The notes under the pieces are model-generated. The model was not told where the DNA came from, ran no database searches, and saw only the letters and a list, made by a program, of their open reading frames with translations. Made by a program: the position numbers and the translations under genes. Positions 32,041 through 39,925 of a stretch of 64,000 nt of DNA are shown here, one piece after another; position 1 is the first letter of the stretch, and the number at the start of each line of letters is the position of its first letter. The DNA comes from JAEUPI01 sp046348365 (GTDB lineage Bacteria > Pseudomonadota > Gammaproteobacteria > Burkholderiales > Burkholderiaceae_C). The DNA lies in contig JAXMEL010000002.1 in the NCBI GenBank assembly GCA_046348365.1, positions 124,001-188,000 of the forward strand, read 5' to 3'.

Positions 32041-33042
32041 GAACCGCGCACCGCGCCCGCCAGCCTGCCCACCGGCGCAACGCCGCTGGGCGCGCAGGGC
32101 TGCTGGGCGTGGTCGGCACAGGCCCACGATGTCGACACGCTGGCGCGTGCGCAGCCGTGGTGGCACCTGCACTACGAGCAGCTGTCGCCCGGCGCGTTCG
32201 ACGGCCGCGTGCGCCACGCGCAGCTGCCGGGGCTGCGGCTCGTGGTCGAGACCTCGGGCCGCGCGCTGCGCCAGCGCGGCGACCTCGGCCACGGCAGCTA
32301 CGGCTTCGCGATGCCGTTGAACACCTCGGCACCGGCGATCTTCAACGGCCAGCGCGTCGAGCACCACGCCATCATGGTCGGCCGCAGCGACGAGCTCGAC
32401 CTGTGCACGCCCGACGACTTCTCGCTCATCGGTGCGGTGGTCGACCGCGAGCTGCTGGCGCCGCTGTGGGAGCGCATGTATCAGAAGCCGCTGGCGCACT
32501 GGCTCGAGAAGCAGCTCGTGGTGCCGGCGCGCCAGCCCGCGGCCGACGCCCTGCGCGAGCTGCACCTGCAGGCGATGGCGCGCATCGAGGCCGCCGACGC
32601 GCCGCTCGCCGAACCGACGGCGCTGCTGCAGCTGCGCGACGCGATCCTGATCGAATGGATCGAGACGCTGCCCGAGGCGGTCGACATCTCCGAGCTGCCC
32701 ACCGCGGCGGCGCGCAAGCGCATCGTCGATCGCGCCTGCGAGCTGATGCTGTCGGCGCCCGACGAGCCGCTGTCGATGCTCGAGGTCTGCCGCCGCATCG
32801 GCACCAGCCGGCGCAAGCTCAACTACTGCTTCCAGGACGTGCTCGGCACCAGCCCGGTGAAGTACCTGCGCGCGGTGCGCCTGAACGGCGTGCGCCGCGA
32901 GCTGCGCCGCGGCGAGGCGCCGGTGCAGGACGTGGCCGCGCGCTGGGGCTTCTGGCACCTGGGCCAGTTCTCGCTCGACTACAAGCGCCAGTTCGGCGAG
33001 CTGCCGTCGGCGACGCTGAAGTCCGCGCGCAAGATGCCCTGA
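32038..33042 (+). CDS. AraC family transcriptional regulator (paralogue of 27658-28632)
   Basis: A 334-residue regulator with a C-terminal AraC DNA-binding domain (MLEVCRRIGTSRRKLNYCFQDVLGTSPVKYLRAVRLNGVRREL, then VQDVAARWGFWHLGQFSLDYKRQFGELPSATL). Its N-terminal half contains WWHLHYEQLSPGAFDGRVRHAQLPGL, alignable with WQQHYEQLGRGSFRGAACQLL of the earlier AraC protein, so the two are related. The start lies in the last copy of a 12-bp tandem repeat and lacks a normal ribosome site. It lies between the MauMN genes and the first peptide-binding protein gene and could regulate either side. Confidence 0.92.
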   Translation: MEPRTAPASLPTGATPLGAQGCWAWSAQAHDVDTLARAQPWWHLHYEQLSPGAFDGRVRHAQLPGLRLVVETSGRALRQRGDLGHGSYGFAMPLNTSAPAIFNGQRVEHHAIMVGRSDELDLCTPDDFSLIGAVVDRELLAPLWERMYQKPLAHWLEKQLVVPARQPAADALRELHLQAMARIEAADAPLAEPTALLQLRDAILIEWIETLPEAVDISELPTAAARKRIVDRACELMLSAPDEPLSMLEVCRRIGTSRRKLNYCFQDVLGTSPVKYLRAVRLNGVRRELRRGEAPVQDVAARWGFWHLGQFSLDYKRQFGELPSATLKSARKMP

Positions 33043-33062
33043 CGACGTTCGCCCGCGCCCGG

Positions 33063-33104
33063 TGTTTGCCCTAGACCGGAGCGCCCGGGGCGCGCCCGCA
33101 CAAT
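33063..33104 (+). promoter_or_regulatory. Shared upstream motif, copy 1 (before binding protein 1)
   Basis: TGTTTGCCCT (33063-33072) is followed 26 bases later by CACAATCG (33099-33106), 62 bases before the binding-protein ATG. The same pair recurs before the second binding protein and the first permease, so it is probably a common activator site plus a -10 region. Confidence 0.5.
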
Positions 33105-33166
33105 CGTCGCGGGCGGCTCGTTGCGAGCGCTGCCCGAACACACCTCACGACACTGGAACTTTCACC

Positions 33167-34753
33167 ATGCCGCTTCGCCGCCGAACCCTGCTTGTCTTCA
33201 CGCTGGCCGCCGCCGCGCTGGCCCTGCCCCATGCCGCGCTGGCGCAGGAGAAAGTGCTGCGCATCGTGCCGCACTCCAACCTCGCGGTGCTCGATCCGAT
33301 CTGGACCACCGCCTACATGAGCCGCAACCACGGCTACATGATCTACGACACGCTGTTCGGCACCGACGAGCATTCCAAGATCAAGCCGCAGATGGTGGAG
33401 AGCTGGACCGAGAGCCCCGACCACCGGCTGTGGAGCTTCAAGCTGCGCAAGGGCCTGGAGTTCCACGACGGCAAGCCCGTCACCGGCGAGGACGTGATCG
33501 CCTCGCTGGCGCGCTGGGGCAAGCGCGACGCGATGGGCTCGGCGCTGATGCAGTTCGTCTCGAAGATGGATGCGCCCATGCCCGACACCTTCCGCATCTT
33601 CCTCGGCGAGGCCTGCGGCTTCGTGCTCGAGGCGCTGGGCAAGCCCAGCTCCAACGTGCCGTTCATCATGCCCAAGCGCATTGCCGAGACCGATGCGTTC
33701 AAGCAGATCGAGGAGCACATCGGCTCGGGGCCGTACGTGTTCAAGAAGGACGAGTTCAAGCCCGGCGACAAGGCGGTGTACACCAAGTTCGCCAAGTACG
33801 TGCCGCGCAGCGAGCCGCCGTCGGGCTCTGCCGGCGGCAAGCACGTGTACGTCGACCGCGTGGAGTGGAACCTGGCGCTGCGCGATGCGCAGGCGCAGGT
33901 CAGCGCGCTGCAAAAGGGCGAGGTCGACATCATCGAGCAGCTGTCGTTCGACCACTACGCCACCGTCAACGCCGACTCGCGCCTGCAACTGCCGCGGGTG
34001 GCCAACCTCGGGTTGCAGTACATGGCGCGCTTCAACCATCTGCACAAGCCGTTCGACAACGAGAAGGTGCGCGCCGCCGCGATCGCGGCCTTTGCGCAGG
34101 AGCCGTTCCTGCGCGCGCAGGTGGGCGTCAAGGAGCTCTACAAGACCTGCTACAGCATGTTCATCTGCGGCACGCCGTTCGGCTCCGCGGCGGGCAGCGA
34201 CATCCAGGGCAAGAGCAGCCTGAAGAAGGCGCGGGATCTGCTCGAGGCGAGCGGCTACGACGGCACGCCCGTGGTGCTGATGAAACCCACCGACCTCGCC
34301 GCCATCGCCAAGCTGCCCGACGTGGCGGCGCAGCTGTTGCGCCAGGCCGGCTTCAAGGTCGACCTGCAGGCGATGGACTGGCAGACGCTGGTGAGCCGCC
34401 GCGCCAAGAAGGACGCGCCCGACAAGGGCGGCTGGAACCTGCTCATCACCGGCTGGCAGGCGCACGACGTGTGGAATCCGATCGCCAACCCGGCCATCGA
34501 CGGCCGCGGCGACAAGTCGGGCTGGTTCGGCTGGGCCAAGGACGATCGCCTCAACGCCCTGCGCGACGAATTCATGCGCGCCACCGACGACGGCGCGAAG
34601 AAGAAGCTCGCCGAGCAGATCCAGACCCGCGCCTTCGAGATCGGCACGCACGCGCCGCTGGGCGAGGTCGACGTGCCGCTGGCCGCCAGCGCCGCCGTCA
34701 GCGGCTTCTTCGTCTCGAACGGCCATCTGTACTGGAACCTGAAGAAGAAGTGA
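33167..34753 (+). CDS. ABC transporter substrate-binding protein 1 (peptide/opine type)
   Basis: A 528-residue periplasmic binding protein of the SBP family 5 (DppA/OppA) type. A signal peptide (RRRTLLVFTLAAAALALPHAALA) is followed by KVLRIVPHSNLAVLDPIWTTAYMSRNHGYMIYDTLF and LRKGLEFHDGKPVTGEDVIASLARW, both typical of the family. It binds peptides or similar amides and delivers them to the permeases encoded at 38884-42519. Bases 33235-33958 are almost identical to the second binding protein gene (six differences seen in about 720), after which the two diverge clearly; this suggests gene conversion. It is followed after one base by the amidohydrolase gene. Confidence 0.94.
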   Translation: MPLRRRTLLVFTLAAAALALPHAALAQEKVLRIVPHSNLAVLDPIWTTAYMSRNHGYMIYDTLFGTDEHSKIKPQMVESWTESPDHRLWSFKLRKGLEFHDGKPVTGEDVIASLARWGKRDAMGSALMQFVSKMDAPMPDTFRIFLGEACGFVLEALGKPSSNVPFIMPKRIAETDAFKQIEEHIGSGPYVFKKDEFKPGDKAVYTKFAKYVPRSEPPSGSAGGKHVYVDRVEWNLALRDAQAQVSALQKGEVDIIEQLSFDHYATVNADSRLQLPRVANLGLQYMARFNHLHKPFDNEKVRAAAIAAFAQEPFLRAQVGVKELYKTCYSMFICGTPFGSAAGSDIQGKSSLKKARDLLEASGYDGTPVVLMKPTDLAAIAKLPDVAAQLLRQAGFKVDLQAMDWQTLVSRRAKKDAPDKGGWNLLITGWQAHDVWNPIANPAIDGRGDKSGWFGWAKDDRLNALRDEFMRATDDGAKKKLAEQIQTRAFEIGTHAPLGEVDVPLAASAAVSGFFVSNGHLYWNLKKK

Positions 34754-34754
34754 C

Positions 34755-36197
34755 ATGTTCGACTGCCTGATCCGCGGCGCCACCGTCATCGACGGCACGC
34801 GCGCGCCGCGCTTCGATGCCGACGTGGCGCTCGAGGCGGGCCGCATCGCCGCCATCGGCGATCTCTCCGGCGCGACGGCGCGCACGGAGCACCGCGCCGA
34901 CGGGCGCATCCTGGCGCCCGGCTTCGTCGATTCGCACACCCACGACGACCATGCGCTGCTCGCCCAGCCCGACCTGACGTTCAAGGTCTCGCAGGGCGTG
35001 ACCACGGTCATCGGCGGCAACTGCGGCGTGAGCATCGCGCCGCTGCCGGCGGGCGGCGAGCTGCCCGCGCCGCTGAACCTGATCGATGCCGGCGCGCAGG
35101 GCCGCTTCGCGTCGCTCGGCGAGTACTTCGCCGCGCTGCGGCGCGCGCCGGCGGCCGTCAACGTGGCCATGCTCGCCGGCCACACCAGCCTGCGCGTGTG
35201 CTGCATGGCCGACCTGCAGCGCACCGCCACCGCGGCCGAGGCGGCGGCGATGCGCGGCCTGCTCGAACGCGCACTCGACGACGGCGCGATCGGCCTGTCC
35301 ACCGGCACCTTCTATCCGCCCGCGGCCGCCGCCTCGACCGAGGAGATCATCGAGGTCGGCCGGCCGCTGGCCGCGCGCGCGGGCCTGTTCACCACGCACA
35401 TGCGCAGCGAGGCCGACGCGGTGATCGAGGCGATGGAGGAGACCTTCCGCATCGGCCGCGAACTCGGCGTGCCGGTGCTGATCTCGCACCACAAGGTGAT
35501 GCTGCGCGCCAACCATGGCCGCTCGGGCGAGACGCTGGCGCGCATCGTCGAGGCGCGCCGCCACCAGTGCGTGGCGCTCGACTGCTACCCCTACACCGCG
35601 GGCTCGACGATGATCCGCACCGAGCCGGCGATGCTCGAGGCCCGCGTGCTGATCGCCAGCAGCGTGCCGCACCCCGAATGCGCCGGCCGCGAGCTCGCCG
35701 ACATCGCTGCCGAGTGGAACGTCAGCCGCGTCGAGGCGGCGCGCCGCCTGCAGCCCGGCAGCGCGGTGTACTTCCTGCAGGACGAGGCCGACGTGCGCGC
35801 CATCCTGGCGTTCGACGATGCGATGGTCGGCTCCGACGGCATCCCGCTCGGGCCGCAACCGCATCCGCGGCTGTGGGGCACCTTCCCGCGCGTGCTCGGC
35901 CGCTACTGCCGCGAGCTGGGGCTGTTCCCGCTCGAAACCGCGGTGTGGAAGATGACGGGGCTCACCGCGCGCCACTTCGGGCTGCGCGAGCGCGGCACGA
36001 TCGCGGTCGGGCATCACGCCGACCTGGTGCTGTTCGACGCGGCCACGGTGCGCGACACCGCCACCTACGAGCAGCCGGTGCAGCCGGCCGCCGGCATCGA
36101 CGCGGTGTGGGTCAACGGGCAACTCAGCTGGCACGGCGGCCGGCACACCGGCGCGCGCGGCGGCGCGGTGATCACCGGGGGCGGCGCGGCGCCGTGA
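34755..36197 (+). CDS. N-acyl-D-amino-acid deacylase family amidohydrolase
   Basis: A 480-residue metal-dependent amidohydrolase of the D-aminoacylase/dihydroorotase-like branch. FDCLIRGATVIDGTRAPRFDADVALEAGRIAAIGDL is the N-terminal beta-domain. GFVDSHTHDDHALL gives the HxH metal ligands, SQGVTTVIGGNCGVSIAP is diagnostic for D-aminoacylases, and THMRSEADAVIEAMEE and ISHHKV contribute later ligands. Such enzymes release the acyl group from N-acyl-D-amino acids. It lies between two binding protein genes of one ABC system, which suggests that the imported compounds include acylated or D-amino-acid derivatives. Confidence 0.92.
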   Translation: MFDCLIRGATVIDGTRAPRFDADVALEAGRIAAIGDLSGATARTEHRADGRILAPGFVDSHTHDDHALLAQPDLTFKVSQGVTTVIGGNCGVSIAPLPAGGELPAPLNLIDAGAQGRFASLGEYFAALRRAPAAVNVAMLAGHTSLRVCCMADLQRTATAAEAAAMRGLLERALDDGAIGLSTGTFYPPAAAASTEEIIEVGRPLAARAGLFTTHMRSEADAVIEAMEETFRIGRELGVPVLISHHKVMLRANHGRSGETLARIVEARRHQCVALDCYPYTAGSTMIRTEPAMLEARVLIASSVPHPECAGRELADIAAEWNVSRVEAARRLQPGSAVYFLQDEADVRAILAFDDAMVGSDGIPLGPQPHPRLWGTFPRVLGRYCRELGLFPLETAVWKMTGLTARHFGLRERGTIAVGHHADLVLFDAATVRDTATYEQPVQPAAGIDAVWVNGQLSWHGGRHTGARGGAVITGGGAAP

Positions 36198-36212
36198 CGG
36201 TGCAGGTGCGGG

Positions 36213-36253
36213 TGTTTGCCCTGATCGGGCCGCGCGGGTGCGGCGCCGACAAT
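36213..36253 (+). promoter_or_regulatory. Shared upstream motif, copy 2 (before binding protein 2)
   Basis: TGTTTGCCCTGATCG (36213-36227) and GACAATTG (36248-36255) lie 64 bases before the ATG of the second binding protein. The first 15 bases are identical to the copy at 38835 upstream of the permease gene. Confidence 0.55.
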
Positions 36254-36317
36254 TGCACGTCACGCGAGGCGGCGCGGGCATGCGCCCGCAACACGCCGCC
36301 GCTCACCTGGAGTCGCC

Positions 36318-37907
36318 ATGAAGAACCTGTCCCGTCGAACCCTGCTGGCCCTGAGCATCGCGGCCGGCGCGCTGCTGCCCGCCGTGCCCGCGCTGGCGCA
36401 GGAGAAGGTGCTGCGCATCGTGCCGCACTCCAACCTCGCGGTGCTCGATCCGATCTGGACCACCGCCTACATGAGCCGCAACCACGGCTACATGATCTAC
36501 GACACGCTGTTCGGCACCGACGAGCATTCCAAGATCAAGCCGCAGATGGTGGAGAGCTGGACCGAGAGCCCCGACCACCGCCTGTGGAGCTTCAAGCTGC
36601 GCAAGGGCCTGGAGTTCCACGACGGCAAGCCCGTCACCGGCGAGGACGTGATCGCCTCGCTGGCGCGCTGGGGCAAGCGCGACGCGATGGGCTCGGCGCT
36701 GATGCAGTTCGTCTCGAAGATGGATGCGCCCACGCCCGACACCTTCCGCATCTTCCTCGGCGAGGCCTGCGGCTTCGTGCTCGAGGCGCTGGGCAAGCCC
36801 AGCTCCAACGTGCCGTTCATCATGCCCAAGCGCATTGCCGAGACCGATGCGTTCAAGCAGATCGAGGAGCACATCGGCTCGGGGCCGTACGTGTTCAAGA
36901 AAGACGAGTTCAAGCCCGGCGACAAGGCGGTGTACACCAAGTTCGCCAAGTACGTGCCGCGCAGCGAGCCGCCGTCGGGCTCGGCCGGCGGCAAGCACGT
37001 GTACGTCGACCGCGTGGAGTGGAACCTGGCGCTGCGCGATGCGCAGGCGCAGGTCAGCGCGCTGCAGAAGGGCGAGGTCGACATCATCGAGCAGCTGTCG
37101 TTCGACCACTACGAGTCGGTGAAGAACGACCCCAACATCCAGCTGCCCAAGACCGCCAACATCAGCCTGCAGTACATGGCGCGCTTCAACCACCTGCACA
37201 AGCCGTTCGACAACGTCAAGGTGCGGCAGGCCGCGCTGGCGGCGATGACGCAGGAGCCCTTCCTGCGCGCGCAGGTCGGCGTGAAGGACCTGTACAAGCC
37301 CTGCGAGGCGATGTTCATCTGCGGCACGCCGTTCGGCACCACCGCCGGCAGCGACATCCAGGGCAAGAGCAACATGAAGAAGGCGCAGGATCTCCTCAAG
37401 GCGAGCGGCTACGACGGCACGCCGATCGTGATCCTCAAGCCCACCGATCTGGCCTCGATCCAGAAGCTGCCCGACGTGGCGGCGCAGCTGCTGCGCCAGG
37501 CCGGCTTCAAGGTCGACCTGCAGGCGATGGACTGGCAGACGCTGGTCGGCCGCCGCGCCAAGAAGGACGCGCCCGACAAGGGCGGCTGGCACATGTTCCT
37601 CACCGCCTGGGGCGCGTTCGACGTCTGGAGCCCGATCGCCAACCCGGCGATGGACACGCGCGGCGAGAAGAGCACCTGGTTCGGCTGGGCCACGGATGAC
37701 AAGATGGTCGAGCTGCGCAACCAGTTCATGCGCGCCACCGACGAGGCGGCGAAGAAGAAGCTCGCCGAGCAGATCCACGTGCGCGCGTTCGAGATCGCCA
37801 CGCACGCGCCGCTGGGCGAGTTCGACGCGCCGATGGCCGCGCGCAAGAACATCAGCGGCTTCTTCATCACCAACAACAACATCTACTGGAACCTGAAGAA
37901 GAACTGA
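36318..37907 (+). CDS. ABC transporter substrate-binding protein 2 (paralogue)
   Basis: A 529-residue SBP family 5 protein, paralogous to the product of 33167-34753. It has its own signal peptide (LLALSIAAGALLPAVPALA), different from that of the first copy. Residues from QEKVLRIVPHSN to IEQLSFDHY are nearly identical in the two; the remaining 265 residues differ at many positions, including the stretch after DHY (ESVKNDPNIQLPKTANIS here). Divergence limited to the C-terminal lobe could give different ligand range while keeping permease contacts. It is preceded by its own copy of the shared upstream motif. Confidence 0.94.
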   Translation: MKNLSRRTLLALSIAAGALLPAVPALAQEKVLRIVPHSNLAVLDPIWTTAYMSRNHGYMIYDTLFGTDEHSKIKPQMVESWTESPDHRLWSFKLRKGLEFHDGKPVTGEDVIASLARWGKRDAMGSALMQFVSKMDAPTPDTFRIFLGEACGFVLEALGKPSSNVPFIMPKRIAETDAFKQIEEHIGSGPYVFKKDEFKPGDKAVYTKFAKYVPRSEPPSGSAGGKHVYVDRVEWNLALRDAQAQVSALQKGEVDIIEQLSFDHYESVKNDPNIQLPKTANISLQYMARFNHLHKPFDNVKVRQAALAAMTQEPFLRAQVGVKDLYKPCEAMFICGTPFGTTAGSDIQGKSNMKKAQDLLKASGYDGTPIVILKPTDLASIQKLPDVAAQLLRQAGFKVDLQAMDWQTLVGRRAKKDAPDKGGWHMFLTAWGAFDVWSPIANPAMDTRGEKSTWFGWATDDKMVELRNQFMRATDEAAKKKLAEQIHVRAFEIATHAPLGEFDAPMAARKNISGFFITNNNIYWNLKKN

Positions 37908-37987
37908 CCGGCCCCGAGGCCGCCGGCCATCAGCCGGCCGACGCGCGCGCCGCGGCGCAGCGCGCCAACCGCCGCGGCATCCGGCTG

Positions 37988-38809
37988 ATGGCGGCCTCGA
38001 TGGCCTGCTTCATCGTCAACGACACGCTGGTCAAGTTCGTCAGCCAGTCGCTGCCGGCGGGGCAGTTGATCGCCGTGCGCGGCGTGATGGCCTGCGCGCT
38101 GGTGCTCGGCGCGATGCGCGCGCTGTCGGTGCCGCTGGTGCCGCGCCAGCTGGCCCTGCCCGCAGTGGCGCTGCGCGCGGCAATCGATGCGCTGGCCACG
38201 CTCGCCTACCTGGCCTCGCTGTTCCACCTGCCGATCGCCAACGCCACGGCGATCAACATGGCCACGCCGCTGGTCATCACGCTGCTGGCGGTGTGGTGGC
38301 TCCACGCCCGCGTGAGCGTGGCGCGCGCGTTGGCCGTGGTGGCGGGCTTCGCCGGCGTGCTGCTGGTGATCCAGCCCGGCCTCGACGGCCTGAACGCCTG
38401 GGCCTGGCTGTGCCTGGCGGGCACGGTGCTGCATGCGCTGCGCGACCTCGTCACGCAGCGCATCGCGCGCGAGGTGCCATCGCTGGCGATCACGCTGTCG
38501 ACCGCGGTGGCGGTGACGGTCGCCGCGCTCGCGCTGTCGCTGGCGCAGGGCTGGCAGCCGATGGGCGGCCGTGCGTTCGCCATGCTGGCCGCGGCGGCGG
38601 TGTTCCTGTCGGGCGGCTATCTGCTGCTGATTCGCGCCACGCGCGCCGGCGACATCGCGGTGGTGGCGCCGTTTCGCTACAGCGGGCTGCTGATGGCCGT
38701 GCTGCTCGGCTGGTTGGTGTGGGGCGACGTGCCCAACGCGCTCGCCTGGTGCGGCATCGCGCTCGTGGTCGGTGCGGGGCTGTACCTGCTGCGCAGCCGC
38801 CACGGCTGA
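37988..38809 (+). CDS. EamA/DMT family transporter
   Basis: A membrane protein of at least 273 residues with about nine or ten hydrophobic segments and the two-fold EamA repeat. The first helix begins ASMACFIVNDTLVKFVSQSLPAGQLIAVRG. The first ATG is at 37988, but the frame is open upstream and continues NRRGIRL, as members of this family normally do, back to a CTG at 37904 that overlaps the stop of the binding-protein gene (CTGA). That start would give 301 residues, the usual size. DMT proteins export metabolites or amino acids. It probably belongs to the uptake operon. Confidence 0.85.
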   Translation: MAASMACFIVNDTLVKFVSQSLPAGQLIAVRGVMACALVLGAMRALSVPLVPRQLALPAVALRAAIDALATLAYLASLFHLPIANATAINMATPLVITLLAVWWLHARVSVARALAVVAGFAGVLLVIQPGLDGLNAWAWLCLAGTVLHALRDLVTQRIAREVPSLAITLSTAVAVTVAALALSLAQGWQPMGGRAFAMLAAAAVFLSGGYLLLIRATRAGDIAVVAPFRYSGLLMAVLLGWLVWGDVPNALAWCGIALVVGAGLYLLRSRHG

Positions 38810-38834
38810 GGCGTGCCGCATGCTCGCAGCCTGA

Positions 38835-38874
38835 TGTTTGCCCTGATCGCCGCCGCCTGAGCGCCCGGGACAAT
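38835..38874 (+). promoter_or_regulatory. Shared upstream motif, copy 3 (before permease)
   Basis: TGTTTGCCCTGATCG (38835-38849) and GACAATCG (38869-38876) lie just before the permease ATG at 38884. If GACAAT is the -10 hexamer, transcription would start almost at the ATG. Confidence 0.55.
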
Positions 38875-38883
38875 CGACGCGCC

Positions 38884-39825
38884 ATGTACGCCTTCCTCGC
38901 CCGGCGCCTGCTGTCGACCGTTCCCGTGTTGCTGGTGGTGGCGGTGCTGGTGTTCCTGATGCTGCGCCTCACGCCGGGCGACCCGGCGGCGGTGCTCGCC
39001 GGTGACGCGGCCACCACCGAGCAGATCGCCGCGATCCGCACGTCGCTGGGGCTGGACCGCAGCATCCCCGAGCAGTTCGTGATCTGGTTCGGCCACCTGC
39101 TCACGGGCGACCTCGGCCAGAGCTACTACTACAAGACCGCCGTCACCACGCTGATCGGCCAGCGGCTGGAGCCCACGCTGTCGCTGGCGCTGATCACGAT
39201 CACGATCGCGGTGCTGGTCGCGGTGCCGCTGGGCGTGCTGGCCGCATGGCGCTTCGGCAGCTGGCTCGACCGCGGCCTGATGGGCTTCTCGGTGCTCGGC
39301 TTCTCGGTGCCGGTGTTCGTGCTGGCCTACGTGCTGATCTGGCTGGTCTCGCTGCGCCTGGGCTGGCTGCCGGTGCAGGGCTACCAGCGCCTGGCCGACG
39401 GCATCGGGCCGTGGCTGGAGCACCTGGCGCTGCCGGCGATCACGCTGAGCGTGATCTACATCGCGCTGATCGCGCGCGTGACGCGCGCCTCGGTGCTCGA
39501 GACGCTGGGCGAGGACTACATCCGCACCGCGCGCGCCAAGGGCCTGCCCGAGGCCAAGGTGCTGATGCGCCACGCGCTGGCCAACGCCGCGGTGCCGATC
39601 GCCACCGTGATCGGCATCGGCATCGCGCTGCTGATCGGCGGCGTGGTGGTCACCGAATCGGTCTACGCGATCCCCGGCCTCGGCCGGCTGACGGTCGACG
39701 CCGTGCTGGCGCGCGACTTCCCCACCATCCAGGGCGTGATCCTGCTGTTCTCGTTCGTCTACGTGGCGATCAACCTGCTGGTGGACCTGTCCTACGTGTT
39801 CTTCGACCCGCGCATCCGCTATTGA
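38884..39825 (+). CDS. ABC transporter permease (DppB/OppB type)
   Basis: A 313-residue inner-membrane permease with the DppB layout: an N-terminal helix (MYAFLARRLLSTVPVLLVVAVLVFLMLRLTPGDPA), a periplasmic loop and five further helices. The EAA loop that docks the ATPase reads VLETLGEDYIRTARAKGLPEAKVLMRHALANA. It forms a heterodimer with the permease encoded at 39926. No Shine-Dalgarno sequence precedes the ATG, and a putative -10 lies nine bases upstream, so the message may be leaderless. Confidence 0.95.
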   Translation: MYAFLARRLLSTVPVLLVVAVLVFLMLRLTPGDPAAVLAGDAATTEQIAAIRTSLGLDRSIPEQFVIWFGHLLTGDLGQSYYYKTAVTTLIGQRLEPTLSLALITITIAVLVAVPLGVLAAWRFGSWLDRGLMGFSVLGFSVPVFVLAYVLIWLVSLRLGWLPVQGYQRLADGIGPWLEHLALPAITLSVIYIALIARVTRASVLETLGEDYIRTARAKGLPEAKVLMRHALANAAVPIATVIGIGIALLIGGVVVTESVYAIPGLGRLTVDAVLARDFPTIQGVILLFSFVYVAINLLVDLSYVFFDPRIRY

Positions 39826-39833
39826 TGGCCCAC

Positions 39834-39920
39834 CCCCGTAACGGCCTTCGGCCGCCCCCCCTCGAGGGGGCGCCACCAGCGAACCGGCAAAGCCGGATCC
39901 GCGGTGGCCGCTTGACTGCT
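39834..39920. repeat. Dispersed intergenic repeat, copy B
   Basis: This 87-base copy fills the gap between the two permease genes and matches 26609-26697. It has a CCCCCCTCGAGGGGG hairpin core and the shared AGCCGGATCCGCGG. Its position inside an operon suggests an mRNA-level effect such as processing or attenuation. Confidence 0.8.
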
Positions 39921-39925
39921 TGAAC

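Noticed and set aside
33167..37907. Assembly artefact as the cause of the duplicated binding proteins
   Set aside because: The copies differ in signal peptide, six scattered positions in the near-identical block and most of the second half, and an unrelated gene lies between, so two real genes are more likely. Long reads would settle it.
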